A DNA stretch of 64,000 nucleotides from Sodalis praecaptivus (GTDB lineage Bacteria > Pseudomonadota > Gammaproteobacteria > Enterobacterales > Enterobacteriaceae). The DNA lies in contig NZ_CP006570.1 in NCBI RefSeq assembly GCF_000517425.1, positions 62,001-126,000 on the forward strand, read 5' to 3'. Shown here in pieces: positions 37,708 to 49,900 of this stretch (positions are counted from its first letter, which is position 1; each line of letters starts with the position of its first letter). Position numbers and translations under genes: made by a program. The notes beneath the pieces are model-generated. The model was given only the letters and a program-made list of their open reading frames with translations. It did not search any database and was not told where the DNA came from.

Positions 37708-38676
37708 TTATCCCTCTACCGCCGGCAAGGTGGGCTGGAGTATCCCGGTATGGGTCACGCGCGCATCGCGTTTCGGCGACTGGCCAAACATGCGCCGGTA
37801 CTCCCGGCTGAACTGGGAAGGGCTCTCGTAGCCCGTGGCATAGGCGGCAGTTTCCACATTAGCGCGCTCGGACACCATCAACCGCCGGCCTTCTAGCAGA
37901 CGAATTTGCTTTTGGTATTGCAGGGGACTCATCGCGGTAACGGCTTTGAACTGGCGATGGAATGTGGACAGGCTCAGGCCGGCGGCGTTGGCCAAATCGG
38001 CGATGCGGATGGGTTCAGCGAAGCGGGTACGTAACTGCTGGATCGCTCGGATGATGCGGTCAAGGTGTCCCCGCTCAAGCGTAATATTAAGGATATGGGC
38101 GCCGTGGGGGCCGGTCAACAACCAGTAGTAAAGCTCGCTGAGCGCCATGGGCGCAAGTAGCCGAATGGCCTGCGGCGTTTCGAGAAGCTGTACCAGACGT
38201 AAAATACATTGCGCCAGTGGCCCGCTGTCGATGGCGGTGACCACGGCCCCCGTCCCCGTTGTGGCCGCGCTCCCCGTCGCTAGCGCAACGCTGCTCCCGT
38301 TCACTGCCGCGGCGGTATCCCCCGACGGAGCGGCAAGGCTTTCGAGCGTCGCTTTCACCCGATAAGGATCCAGTTCGATGATAACGCCCAAAAAAGGACA
38401 GTCGGCGCTGGCCTGCACGACACGCCCCACGGAGGGCATTTCCACGTTGACCAGCAGGGCCTGACCAGCGCCATAGCGATGGCGCTGGTCGCCGAAGCTG
38501 GTCCACTTCGTCCCTTGTGCGACCACGCATAAAGCCGGTTTGGCCAGCAGATGCGCCGGCGGTTTTTCCTGGTCGGCCCGCACCAATATTACTCCATTAA
38601 TGGCGGTAAGGTAGGGACTTTCGCCCGGTAAGGCATCGGTAATCCGCTTCAGAGTGCGAGCAAGTTCTGATGTCAA
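37708..38676 (-). CDS. AraC-family regulator with AraC_N domain (YqhC-like)
   Basis: A 322-residue regulator. The N-terminal sensor domain (PALCVVAQGTKWTSFGDQRH, GAGQALLVNVEMPSVG) is of the AraC_N type found in YqhC-like proteins, and two HTH motifs occupy the C-terminal 100 residues (LANAAGLSLSTFHRQFKAVT and YESPSQFSREYRRMFG). Compared with the paralogue at 59001-59894 it has a low-complexity Ala/Thr/Gly/Ser insert near residues 125-150. The start is TTG at 38676 with AAGGAGG five bases upstream; upstream ATGs lack a site. It is divergent from an SDR gene, which it most likely controls. Confidence 0.83.
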   Translation of the reverse strand: MTSELARTLKRITDALPGESPYLTAINGVILVRADQEKPPAHLLAKPALCVVAQGTKWTSFGDQRHRYGAGQALLVNVEMPSVGRVVQASADCPFLGVIIELDPYRVKATLESLAAPSGDTAAAVNGSSVALATGSAATTGTGAVVTAIDSGPLAQCILRLVQLLETPQAIRLLAPMALSELYYWLLTGPHGAHILNITLERGHLDRIIRAIQQLRTRFAEPIRIADLANAAGLSLSTFHRQFKAVTAMSPLQYQKQIRLLEGRRLMVSERANVETAAYATGYESPSQFSREYRRMFGQSPKRDARVTHTGILQPTLPAVEG

Positions 38677-38806
38677 GATAACCTCCTTGAGGCTAACGCT
38701 GCGTTGACGGCGCGTGACAGGAATAGGCATAAAACAGCGATATTTTACGCTGTGAAAGGGAGGCTGAATACTTAAAAATACATTTTTCAGCCGTGAGGAC
38801 ACCTGC

Positions 38807-39571
38807 ATGCTTCCGAATTCTGCCAAGATCGCCATCATTACCGGCGCCAGCCGCGGACTGGGCCGCAATACCGCCCTACATCTCGCCAAACGGGGAGTAG
38901 ACATCATTTTCACCTATCATTCTCGCCACGCCGAGGCCAATGAAGTGGTAGCGCTTATCGAACAAGCGGGCGCGCGTGCCGTCGCGTTACCGCTTGATAC
39001 GGGCGACACAGGAACCTTCGCGTCGTTCGTTGACCGGGTAAAAGAGGCGCTCGCGTCGTTTCAGGCGACGCGTTTCGATTATCTGGTCAACAACGCGGGG
39101 ATTTCGCACCATAACAGTGTCGCCCTGACGACCGAAGAGGAGTTGGATGCGCTCTATCAGGTGCATGTCAAAGGGGTCTTTTTTTTGACGCAACGCCTCT
39201 TACCGCTCATCCGCGACGGGGGCGGTATCGTCAATATTTCGACGGGGCTGACCCGCGTTATCTATCCCGGCAGCTGCGCCTACGGCGCTATGAAAGGGGC
39301 GGTGGAGATCTTTACCCGCTACCTGGCCAAAGAGCTTGGCCCGCGGCGTATCCGCGTCAATGTCGTCGCTCCCGGTTCCATTCAGACCGATTTTAGCGGC
39401 GGCATGGTGCGCGATAATCCCGCGGTGAACAAGGCCGTTTCAGACATGACGGCGCTGGGCCGTCCCGGCCTGCCCGACGATATCGGACCAATGATCGCCA
39501 GCCTGTTGTCAGAAGAGAATCGCTGGGTGAACGCGCAACGTATTGAGGTTTCAGGCGGTATGGCGATTTGA
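38807..39571 (+). CDS. Short-chain dehydrogenase/reductase (paralogue 1)
   Basis: A 254-residue classical SDR oxidoreductase. TGASRGLG binds the nucleotide, NNAG is conserved, and the catalytic Ser (NISTGL) and Y-x-x-x-K (YGAMK) are present. The Arg and Ser near ASRG favour NADP(H). The substrate is unknown; divergence from a YqhC-like regulator suggests aldehyde or carbonyl stress. It is clearly related to the SDR at 58011-58766 in motifs and in the tail (WVNAQRIEVSGGMAI versus WVNAQRIEISGGQNI). GAGG is upstream of the start. Confidence 0.85.
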   Translation: MLPNSAKIAIITGASRGLGRNTALHLAKRGVDIIFTYHSRHAEANEVVALIEQAGARAVALPLDTGDTGTFASFVDRVKEALASFQATRFDYLVNNAGISHHNSVALTTEEELDALYQVHVKGVFFLTQRLLPLIRDGGGIVNISTGLTRVIYPGSCAYGAMKGAVEIFTRYLAKELGPRRIRVNVVAPGSIQTDFSGGMVRDNPAVNKAVSDMTALGRPGLPDDIGPMIASLLSEENRWVNAQRIEVSGGMAI

Positions 39572-39580
39572 GCGCACGCC

Positions 39581-39605
39581 GCGCCGGGCCGAGTCAGCCC
39601 GGCGC
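39581..39605. terminator. Strong hairpin between convergent SDR and ascB genes
   Basis: GCGCCGGGC (39581-39589) pairs perfectly with GCCCGGCGC (39597-39605) over a 7-base loop. It lies directly after the SDR stop and before the end of the convergent ascB gene. No T-run follows, so it may work as a weak bidirectional terminator or a 3'-end protector. Confidence 0.5.
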
Positions 39606-39614
39606 TTCAGGCGC

Positions 39615-42531
<2,917 letters not shown>

Positions 42532-42688
42532 GATGAACTCATCTCTTGGTTTGATCAGCAGCGAATCGAGCCGGTTTTCCCGATCGACGGCGCTTCTAAT
42601 GGCATCGACCGATGGTGACGACACGTTGGCGGCTCGTTCTACCGACGCACTAGCACGGCACCTGTTTCAGCGGCGAGGACAGGCCATA

Positions 42689-42702
42689 GGAAACCGGTTT
42701 CA
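42689..42702. promoter_or_regulatory. AscG operator
   Basis: GGAAACCGGTTTCA contains the perfect palindrome GAAACCGGTTTC and differs by one base from the E. coli AscG site as I recall it (TGAAACCGGTTTCA). It lies between ascF and the divergent ascG, where repression of the transport operon is expected. Confidence 0.82.
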
Positions 42703-42761
42703 CAAAATCATGTTGTTACAATGAACAAATAACAAGAGATTTAAATTTTATTTATTAGTAT

Positions 42762-42777
42762 TGTGAACATGATCACC
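42762..42777. promoter_or_regulatory. CRP-cAMP binding site in the asc intergenic region
   Basis: TGTGA-ACATGA-TCACC matches the CRP consensus TGTGA-N6-TCACA in nine of ten key bases. It lies between the divergent ascF and ascG genes, upstream of the AscG operator relative to ascF. The arrangement suggests cAMP-dependent activation of beta-glucoside use. The exact promoter was not resolved. Confidence 0.7.
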
Positions 42778-42880
42778 TGAACAACCCGCACTCTTTTCAC
42801 TCTCCCGCGCGGAAAAAAAATTCACCCCGATGAATGGCTTGGGTAGACTGTGGGGATAAACATTTGACGTGGAAGGCAAG

Positions 42881-43909
42881 ATGACGACAATCCTTGAGGT
42901 TGCAAACAAAGCCGGGGTATCAAAAGCCACCGTCTCACGGGTTTTGTCAGGCAACGGTTATGTGAGTCAGGCGACACGAGCGCGGGTATATAGCGCCATT
43001 GCCGAGACGGACTACCGGCCCAATTTACTGGCCCGCAACCTGGCGACAAAAACCACGCAAACGATTGGTTTAGTGGTCACCAATACTCTTTACAGCGGGA
43101 ATTACTTTAGCGAGATCCTGTTCCACTCCGCCCGTCTGATGGAGCAGCACGGCCGCCAGCTTATTTTGGCCGACGGCAAGCACAGCGCGGAAGAGGAAAA
43201 GGCCGCCATAGATTTCCTGCTCGATCTGCGCTGCGACGGAATTATCATTTATCCACGCTTTCTCAGCATTGACGCAATGGATGAGATCATTACCCGGCAT
43301 AATCAGCCCATCATGGTGATAAATCGACGATTGCGTAAAAACCACAGTTACTGCCTTTTTTCCGATCAGCATGCCTCCAGCCGCTTGGCGGTCAGCCATT
43401 TGATTGCGCGAGGCCACCGCCAAATAGCCTTCGTCACGGGCTCCCTGGATTCACCTACCGGCGTCGAGCGCCTTTCGGGCTATAAAGCCGCGTTAGAGGA
43501 GCAAGGTATTCCCCTGCGCGATGACCTGATTGTGGCGGGGAAATGGACCGCGCAAAGCGGGCTGGAAGCGGTGCAGCACTTGTTGCAAAAGCAGGCGCGT
43601 TTCACCGCCCTGGTCGCCAGTAACGATGACATGGCGATGGGCGCGTTAAAAGCCTTTGCGGCGGCAGGCGTCGCGGTGCCCGCCAGCGTATCGGTGGTCG
43701 GCTTCGACGATATGCCGCTGGCGCCATTTACCCTGCCGTCGTTGACCAGTATGAAAGTGCCGGTGACGGAAATGATGGAGGAGACGTTTACCAGGCTCAT
43801 CGCCATGCTCGATGGCGGTCATTGGAATGCGCAAAAGACCTTTCCCGCATCGCTGGTGATGCGCGAGTCGATCGCCGACGGCCCTTTTCCGCCCGTAGTG
43901 CAAGCCTAA
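42881..43909 (+). CDS. ascG: LacI-family repressor of the beta-glucoside operon
   Basis: A 342-residue LacI/GalR regulator. MTTILEVANKAGVSKATVSR is the HTH, followed by RVLSGNGYVS and RPNLLARNLATK. The periplasmic-binding-protein-like core has TNTLYSGNYFSEILFH, LLDLRCDGIIIYPRFLS and SNDDMAMGALKAF. It is very close to E. coli AscG by recollection. It is divergent from ascF and the operator palindrome lies between them. The ATG at 42881 has GGAAGG upstream. Confidence 0.93.
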   Translation: MTTILEVANKAGVSKATVSRVLSGNGYVSQATRARVYSAIAETDYRPNLLARNLATKTTQTIGLVVTNTLYSGNYFSEILFHSARLMEQHGRQLILADGKHSAEEEKAAIDFLLDLRCDGIIIYPRFLSIDAMDEIITRHNQPIMVINRRLRKNHSYCLFSDQHASSRLAVSHLIARGHRQIAFVTGSLDSPTGVERLSGYKAALEEQGIPLRDDLIVAGKWTAQSGLEAVQHLLQKQARFTALVASNDDMAMGALKAFAAAGVAVPASVSVVGFDDMPLAPFTLPSLTSMKVPVTEMMEETFTRLIAMLDGGHWNAQKTFPASLVMRESIADGPFPPVVQA

Positions 43910-44128
43910 CCCCGCCGCATTAGAGACCGCTGCGCAAATGGGCTCTCTGACCGCGGTGTGCACCGAGACGTTGGGCGCGGGAATGCTTTTGCCCCTTCGC
44001 CGTTTAAGCGCGCGCGTACGGGATAACCGGGTCGTGTCGGGAAACATCATATCGCCCCCATCGCTGCCTCTCTTTCCTATACTTTCCCTTTGCAAATGTC
44101 GAGGTCTTAAATCCCATAAGGAGAGAGT

Positions 44129-45343
44129 ATGAAAGCACTGGTATGGCATGCGGTCGGCGATATCCGCCTTGATGAGGTGGCCGAGCCGAGAATAGTGGCG
44201 CCCACCGATGCCGTCATTCGCCTGACCGCGTCGGCTATTTGTGGCACCGATCTGCACTTTGTGAGAGGCACCTTCAGCGACATGCGCCCAGGCACGATTC
44301 TCGGTCACGAGGGGGTGGGGATTATCGAAGCGTTGGGGTCTGACGTACGGAATTTTTCCATCGGCGATCGTGTTGTGGTGTGTTCCACCGTTTCCTGTGG
44401 CTGCTGTACACCGTGCCGGCAAGGCAATACGGCGCAGTGTGATAACGCCAACCCCAATGGCCCGGCGGGGGGAACGTGTTTTTTCGGCGGCCCGGCGGCG
44501 ACGGGCCCGGTTAATGGGCTCCAGGCCGAGAAGGCGCGCATTCCCTATGCCGCGAATACGCTGGTCAAAATACCGGATAATGTCACCGACGACCAAGCCA
44601 TTATGGTAAGCGATATTTTTCCGACGGCTTGGTTCGGCGCGGAGGCCGCGGAGGTGAAACGCGGCGATGTGGTGACGGTCTTCGGCTGCGGCCCTGTCGG
44701 ACAATTCACCATCGCCAGCGCATTCTTGCTCGGTGCCGCTCGCGTTATCGCCATTGATGGTCATGAAGACCGACTCGAAATGGCACGCCGGCAAGGCGCT
44801 TTTACCGTGAATTTTGAACGCGAAGATCCGCTAGCGACCTTGGCAAGGCTAACGGGCGGCACGGGGGCGGATTGCGCGATAGATGCGGTCGGCGTGGACA
44901 GCCAGCATGCTCACCACGGGCCGGCGCGGCAAGAAGCCCAGGACAAGAGAGACAAATTCCGCCAGGAAGTGGCGCAGGTGGCGCCCACAACCCATGAGCA
45001 AAACGGCAACTGGATGCCGGGCGATGCGCCAACCCAGGCATTGGAATGGGCGATCGAGACGCTAAAAAAAGCCGGCCGCCTCAGCATTATCGGCGTTTAT
45101 CCGCCGCAGGCAGAAACGTTTCCAATCGGGAAGGCGATGAACAAAAACCTGACTCTTAAAATGGGTAACTGTAATCATCATACCCTTATTCCTCATCTGC
45201 TTAAGCTGGTTAGCACCGGCGCCATCGATCCGGCAAGGGTTCTGACCCAACGGGAGCCATTAAGTGACGTACTTGCCGCCTACCGGGCATTTGACAAGCG
45301 TCAGCCGGGCTGGATCAAAACCGAGCTGACGCCGGCGCGTTGA
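44129..45343 (+). CDS. Zinc-dependent alcohol dehydrogenase (formaldehyde dehydrogenase-like)
   Basis: A 404-residue medium-chain dehydrogenase. ICGTDLHF and LGHEGVGIIE hold catalytic-zinc ligands; CGCCTPCRQGNTAQC holds the four structural-zinc Cys; VFGCGPVGQFTI is the nucleotide-binding Rossmann motif, followed by an acidic residue suited to NAD. An insertion near residues 255-300, with charged and Gln-rich sequence (PARQEAQDKRDKFRQEVAQV), is typical of the long formaldehyde-dehydrogenase-like subgroup. The substrate is not known. AAGGAGAG precedes the start. It is a single-gene unit, followed by a gap and then the Rpn island. Confidence 0.87.
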   Translation: MKALVWHAVGDIRLDEVAEPRIVAPTDAVIRLTASAICGTDLHFVRGTFSDMRPGTILGHEGVGIIEALGSDVRNFSIGDRVVVCSTVSCGCCTPCRQGNTAQCDNANPNGPAGGTCFFGGPAATGPVNGLQAEKARIPYAANTLVKIPDNVTDDQAIMVSDIFPTAWFGAEAAEVKRGDVVTVFGCGPVGQFTIASAFLLGAARVIAIDGHEDRLEMARRQGAFTVNFEREDPLATLARLTGGTGADCAIDAVGVDSQHAHHGPARQEAQDKRDKFRQEVAQVAPTTHEQNGNWMPGDAPTQALEWAIETLKKAGRLSIIGVYPPQAETFPIGKAMNKNLTLKMGNCNHHTLIPHLLKLVSTGAIDPARVLTQREPLSDVLAAYRAFDKRQPGWIKTELTPAR

Positions 45344-45735
45344 CGCTTGGTGCACGCTGTAACGCGCTAACGCGGCCTGTGGGGCGGCCTGTTGCGATCA
45401 CGGATGTCACCGATGGATAATTGTATCGCCAACGATATCAGGGCCGCGACAATCCGCGTGCTTGTGCAGGGGGGCGTCGACCGCGAGCCACGTTAGCATG
45501 GAGGAGGACTAGGCTACCGTGGCCCTTTAGCTCTGAAGGAGACAGGTTGGTAACACACAAACTCGCCGTGCGACTGCGGCGCATCCCTGCTTATCCAGCG
45601 CCGACGGGGGCAGGGTGTTGTACGGTTGGCGGCCCTCCCAACCCGCTAAAGCGGGCGTGTTATCGTTAGTCGATGCGCTATAGCTGCCGGCAACGGCAGG
45701 CGCTATGATACCGCCCGGTTTAACAGGGAGGTTGC
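45344..45735. other. Gap at the left border of the Rpn island
   Basis: About 390 bases. No gene could be supported. A short hairpin CCCGC-TAAA-GCGGG lies at 45642-45655. From 45672 the sequence is nearly identical to that upstream of the second rpn copy, so the left end of the duplication lies here and includes the rpn promoter region. Confidence 0.5.
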
Positions 45736-46920
45736 ATGTCGCATTCACTGTCCCATCATGACGCCATGTTCAAAAAATTCCTCGGGGATATCGAGGTGGC
45801 GCGGGATTTTATGGAGATTCATCTGCCGTCGGCCATCCGCGCGCGCTGCGATTTGAGCACGCTGGCGATGGCGCCCGGCAGTTTTGTGGAAGCGGACTTG
45901 CGCCATCAGCTGTCCGATATGCTGTACCAAGTCCAGACAAGCGCGGGGACCAGTTACATCTACTGCCTTATCGAGCATCAATCGCGTCCGGAAAAGCTGA
46001 TGCCGCCCCGTCTGCTGCGTTACAGTCTGGCGGCGATGCAGCGACATCTCGAACAGGGCAACGATCGGTTGCCGGTGGTGGTGCCGTTACTGTTTTATCA
46101 CGGGCGGACATCGCCCTATCCGTGCAGCATGCGCTGGCTGGATTGCTTTGCCGACCCCGTGCTGGCAGAATGGGTTTATGGTCAGGCGTTCCCGCTGGTG
46201 GATGTCACGGCGCTGACGGATGATGAAATACTGACCCACCGACGGGTGGCATTGCTGGAGCTGGTGCAAAAGCATATACGCACGCGGGATATGCTGGAGA
46301 TGGTCCAAGATATTGCCCGCTTGGTGAAGGAGTGGTCGCTGCCGAAGGAGCAGTTTCGCAGCCTGATGTACTATATTGTGATGCAGGGCAATACGCCGGC
46401 TGCCGGACAGTTTCTGCAGATGATGGCGGAGCAGGCCGGTGATTATCAGGAGGACGTGATGACAATAGCAGAGCAATTGCGCCAGGAAGGTGAGCGAAGA
46501 GGCCTGCAAGCAAGGCATCCAGCTTGGCAAAACGGAAGGTCGTCAGGAGGGTGAACATAGCGCGTCGTTGAAGATTGCCCGTCAGCTTATCGCCAACGGT
46601 ATAGATCATGCCGTGGTCAAATTGTCGACCGGCTTGACCGACATTGAGCTGGACACGCTAGCCCATCAATAATGCTTTTCTTTTTCAGATCGGAAATGCG
46701 ATAGAAGGGTTTAAACGGTATTCAGAACGATGAGTAGGCTGTCCCCACGCTCAGGTCTGTTTGAAAAATCAGGACATTCCAGGTTAGGTGGCCACGACTA
46801 AGCCTCGCAAAGCATGCGCCCTGATGCGTTCGCCCTTAACGTCTGCTGCCAGAATATGTCCTTATGTGTATGGGGCCGGTGTGGATGCAAATCAACCGGT
46901 TTAAGCCTACTGTCATGATC
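45672..46920 (+). repeat. Left copy of a direct repeat of about 1.25 kb carrying an rpn gene
   Basis: Homologous to 50892-52170 in the same orientation, offset 5220 bases at the left end. From 45672 to about 46500 I counted about six base differences; after the coding region the copies diverge gradually and similarity fades near 46920. The pair flanks the 1132-residue unknown gene. Confidence 0.85.
45736..46672 (+). pseudogene. Frameshifted Rpn-family recombination-promoting nuclease
   Basis: Copy 1 of the Rpn (PD-(D/E)XK, Transposase_31) gene. The first 250 residues are almost identical to copy 2 at 50956-51927, with HDAMFKKFLGDIEVARDFME and YCLIEHQSRPEKLM. Near 46505 the repeated CAACAAGGCATGCAG segment is shortened by 35 bases relative to copy 2. 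The frame shifts and translation ends at 46554 with an alien tail, while the original C-terminus continues in another frame to 46672. The nuclease core may still be made, without the Gln/Gly-rich tail and final helices. Rpn proteins stimulate RecA-independent recombination and are DNA endonucleases. The start has GGGAGG. Confidence 0.85.
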
Positions 46921-46969
46921 CAATACAGTTAGGTTGCTACACCTTCGACGCAACGCAGAATAATTGAAA

Positions 46970-49900
46970 TTATCGCCCGACCCTGGTTGAGGATTTTGTA
47001 AACTCTATAATAAACAGTTCTTTGAGCATCATAGCCACATGATCAACGTTATTCATGATAATATTGGCTTTTAAGCCTGGCTGCTGCGCGAGAAATGCAT
47101 TGAGATCATTGGGTAAAGCTGAGTTATGTAAGGTTGTATAGTCACTGATAAGCTCGAAAAGGCTGCTATGGTTATTCAGGCTGGTTAGGCTATGTGTCAT
47201 TGCATACGGATAGGTATTATTGTCGGGTAATGACGCCAGACTGTCCGGTGCCAGCGGAATAAAGTTGCTTAGCACCGAACTCGTTTGTAACGTGGCTCGT
47301 AATATATCTTCCAGAATTCGGTTTATTCGTTGGGGGAAAGCAGCAGTTTGCTCCCGATGCGGATGGCATGCCAACGCATCAACAATAAAGACTAATCCTT
47401 TAAGATCATGCAATTGTGCGCCATAGACCATGGGTAATTGCCTGATATTAACCCCTGCACGCTTATGCAGGCATAAAGGATTGGTGTCGGTAGGAAGAGT
47501 CGAAGCAATCACGATATTTGTGTAATTTACCGAGCGAGACCAGCTGAGGAACCGGTGTCCACGCTGACAATAACTCATCAATTGGTCTTCTGCTCGGCTC
47601 AGTATCTCCTCATTCTGATTACCAAGAACCGTTTGCAAACATTCCCTCACGTGTAGCCTGAAGTCCGCAGGATTCTCAATAAATTTCCCCATCAGTCTTT
47701 CAAATATCTCACCCAGTTGACCCAGGTATTGATGTGCTAAGCCAATGGACGGGTTCATAAAGGCGTATTGAGGATCTGCAATAGCGCTCTGATTTCCAAA
47801 GAATAAGGCTTTGGATGTGGAGGGCTCCAGCAATTGTTGCACATAATGAAAAGGATGGCGTCCAGGCATTGTGACCCGCTGTGTGTCTGTTATCAATGGG
47901 CAGTTTTGCTGTAGGGAGGGCAGTGCGGCGCGTGTCGCCTCGTTACGACGTGGAAAAAGAGTTTCCTGAAGCTCTGGATAAGTAGACTCTCTTTTTTGCC
48001 TGCCTGGCTTAATTCTCCCTTTCAACACATCGCCAAGCACTGGCCCACTTAACAAGCCGGTATTAAAGGCGGCAAGACCGATGACGCCCATATCGTTGGT
48101 GCATAGCGCGGTTACCGCTCCGGTTGTTGTTCCGGTAACGGCTCCGCCAAAAATGACAATGGAAGGCGTTTTCAGACCAAAAGCAGCTTTGTAACCATAG
48201 ATTGTGGCCACCGCTGCCAGGCCTGCTAGAGTCAAACCTGCCAGGAGGGGACCGGGTTGGTTGTGGGTTGCAGTAGCCGGAGCAGGCGTTGTTGCAGCGG
48301 GCATCGGGATAGATCGGGTCACTGGCGAGCCCTGAGACACCATATATTTGGTCATCGTTAACATTGAATCGGTTTCGTTGCTGGGTTGTTGTCCCACCGC
48401 TATGCGAGGAAATTTTATTTGAATCGGCAGGGGACCAGCGCCTTGTATCAGTGCGTCAATGAGATGTTCTAGGGCCCATAGGGGCAAACTGGGTTTACCC
48501 GATGTACCTTTGGTCTGGAGGTATTCCAGTGCTGGAAGAACCCTTTTATAAACCAGCATCGCCATTAGAGGCGTTGCTATAACGTTGTAACGGTCGTTGT
48601 CATTGAAGGTGAGGTATATCTCTCTTTGGTTGGCATAATGGAAATCCATGACATTTTTATTTTCTTTATGATATGCATTCTGAAACTCGAATAATTCTCG
48701 GTGAAGCGTGTCCGTCAGGTAATCGATTATACTTTGTGCGACAGGGCTGTTTTTGGTCAATGCAATTGATAATTCAGGGTATATCTGTCGGCAGAACTCC
48801 ATTGGAATGAGAATATCGCTACGTTTTTCTTCCCCTTTATAGAATGCCAGCGCAAGAATCTGTTTTTTAACTGCTGGTAAGTCGTAATGCAGTAATACAC
48901 TGCGAGATCTTGATTCCAATTCAGTGAAGCGGGTGGTATTGCGTAGGTAACTTTCATTAAAGGTGTATTTATCCTTATTGACGGAATAATTCACTTTATT
49001 CAGTGGAGCCCACACGCGCTGCATATCATGATGTATGTTATACAGGGTTTGCAGAAAGTCGGGGAGGGGGATGTGAGTGGTGTATCTTAATGTCTGAATG
49101 AAATTGATTTCATCTATCGTTTGATAATACACCTCATTAACAAAGGATTCATAAGTGCATTTGGGACATCCTATGATAGCGGATCGCTGGCTTGCACGAT
49201 TCAATAAAGAATTAAAATAAAGGCGAGAAAAAGGCTCGGCGATATGCTCCTCAGCGAACTCATGCCGCAAGCGCAAGACGGCAGAATCGAGAGTCGTCAA
49301 TGGCTTTGAACGCGGGTTACGATTTGGTGTATTGCGTAAAAGATACTGCCTGCCTTGATAAGCTGTTGCCCAACAATTCATCGCCACAGCGGACCATAAA
49401 ACTTTTTTAGGCCAGGAAAGCGAGCTAATGGATAGCGGGATAACAGCTGGTAACAGCGCTGCGGAAGTAAAGTAATTGATTGTACGGACACCGCTGCTGG
49501 CTACTGCTGGCCTATGCGGGGCAGGTGCCCTCTGCTCATTCAAGGGCGTCGGGTTCGCTACCAGCTTTTTTTTTAACGCCCCTATCCACGACAGCGATAT
49601 GGCGTTACCGCGGTTAACAGAAGCACCGGATAGCGTTTTTTTGGCGCATTGCGTGAGGAGGCGCTGTGAGGGAAGGCATTTTGATGCGCGTTGGGCGATG
49701 GCAGATAACATGCCGCAGTAGATCTGCGCCTGGCAAAAAATAGTCACCAGAGCAGTGGGTAGCCGCAGATAAAGCCGTTGGGGAGCTGGCGTAGAACCGG
49801 AAAGGCCCTGGCAGAGATAGAGCGCTAACGCACAACTACTTAATGCCAAAATGCTCGGACAAACTTCTTCTTGTGGCCTGTCTGAGTTAAACAGCGTATC

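Noticed and set aside
43646-44794. 382-residue lower-strand frame across ascG and the alcohol dehydrogenase
   Set aside because: It is antisense to two strongly supported genes, crosses their intergenic region and has shadow-like composition.
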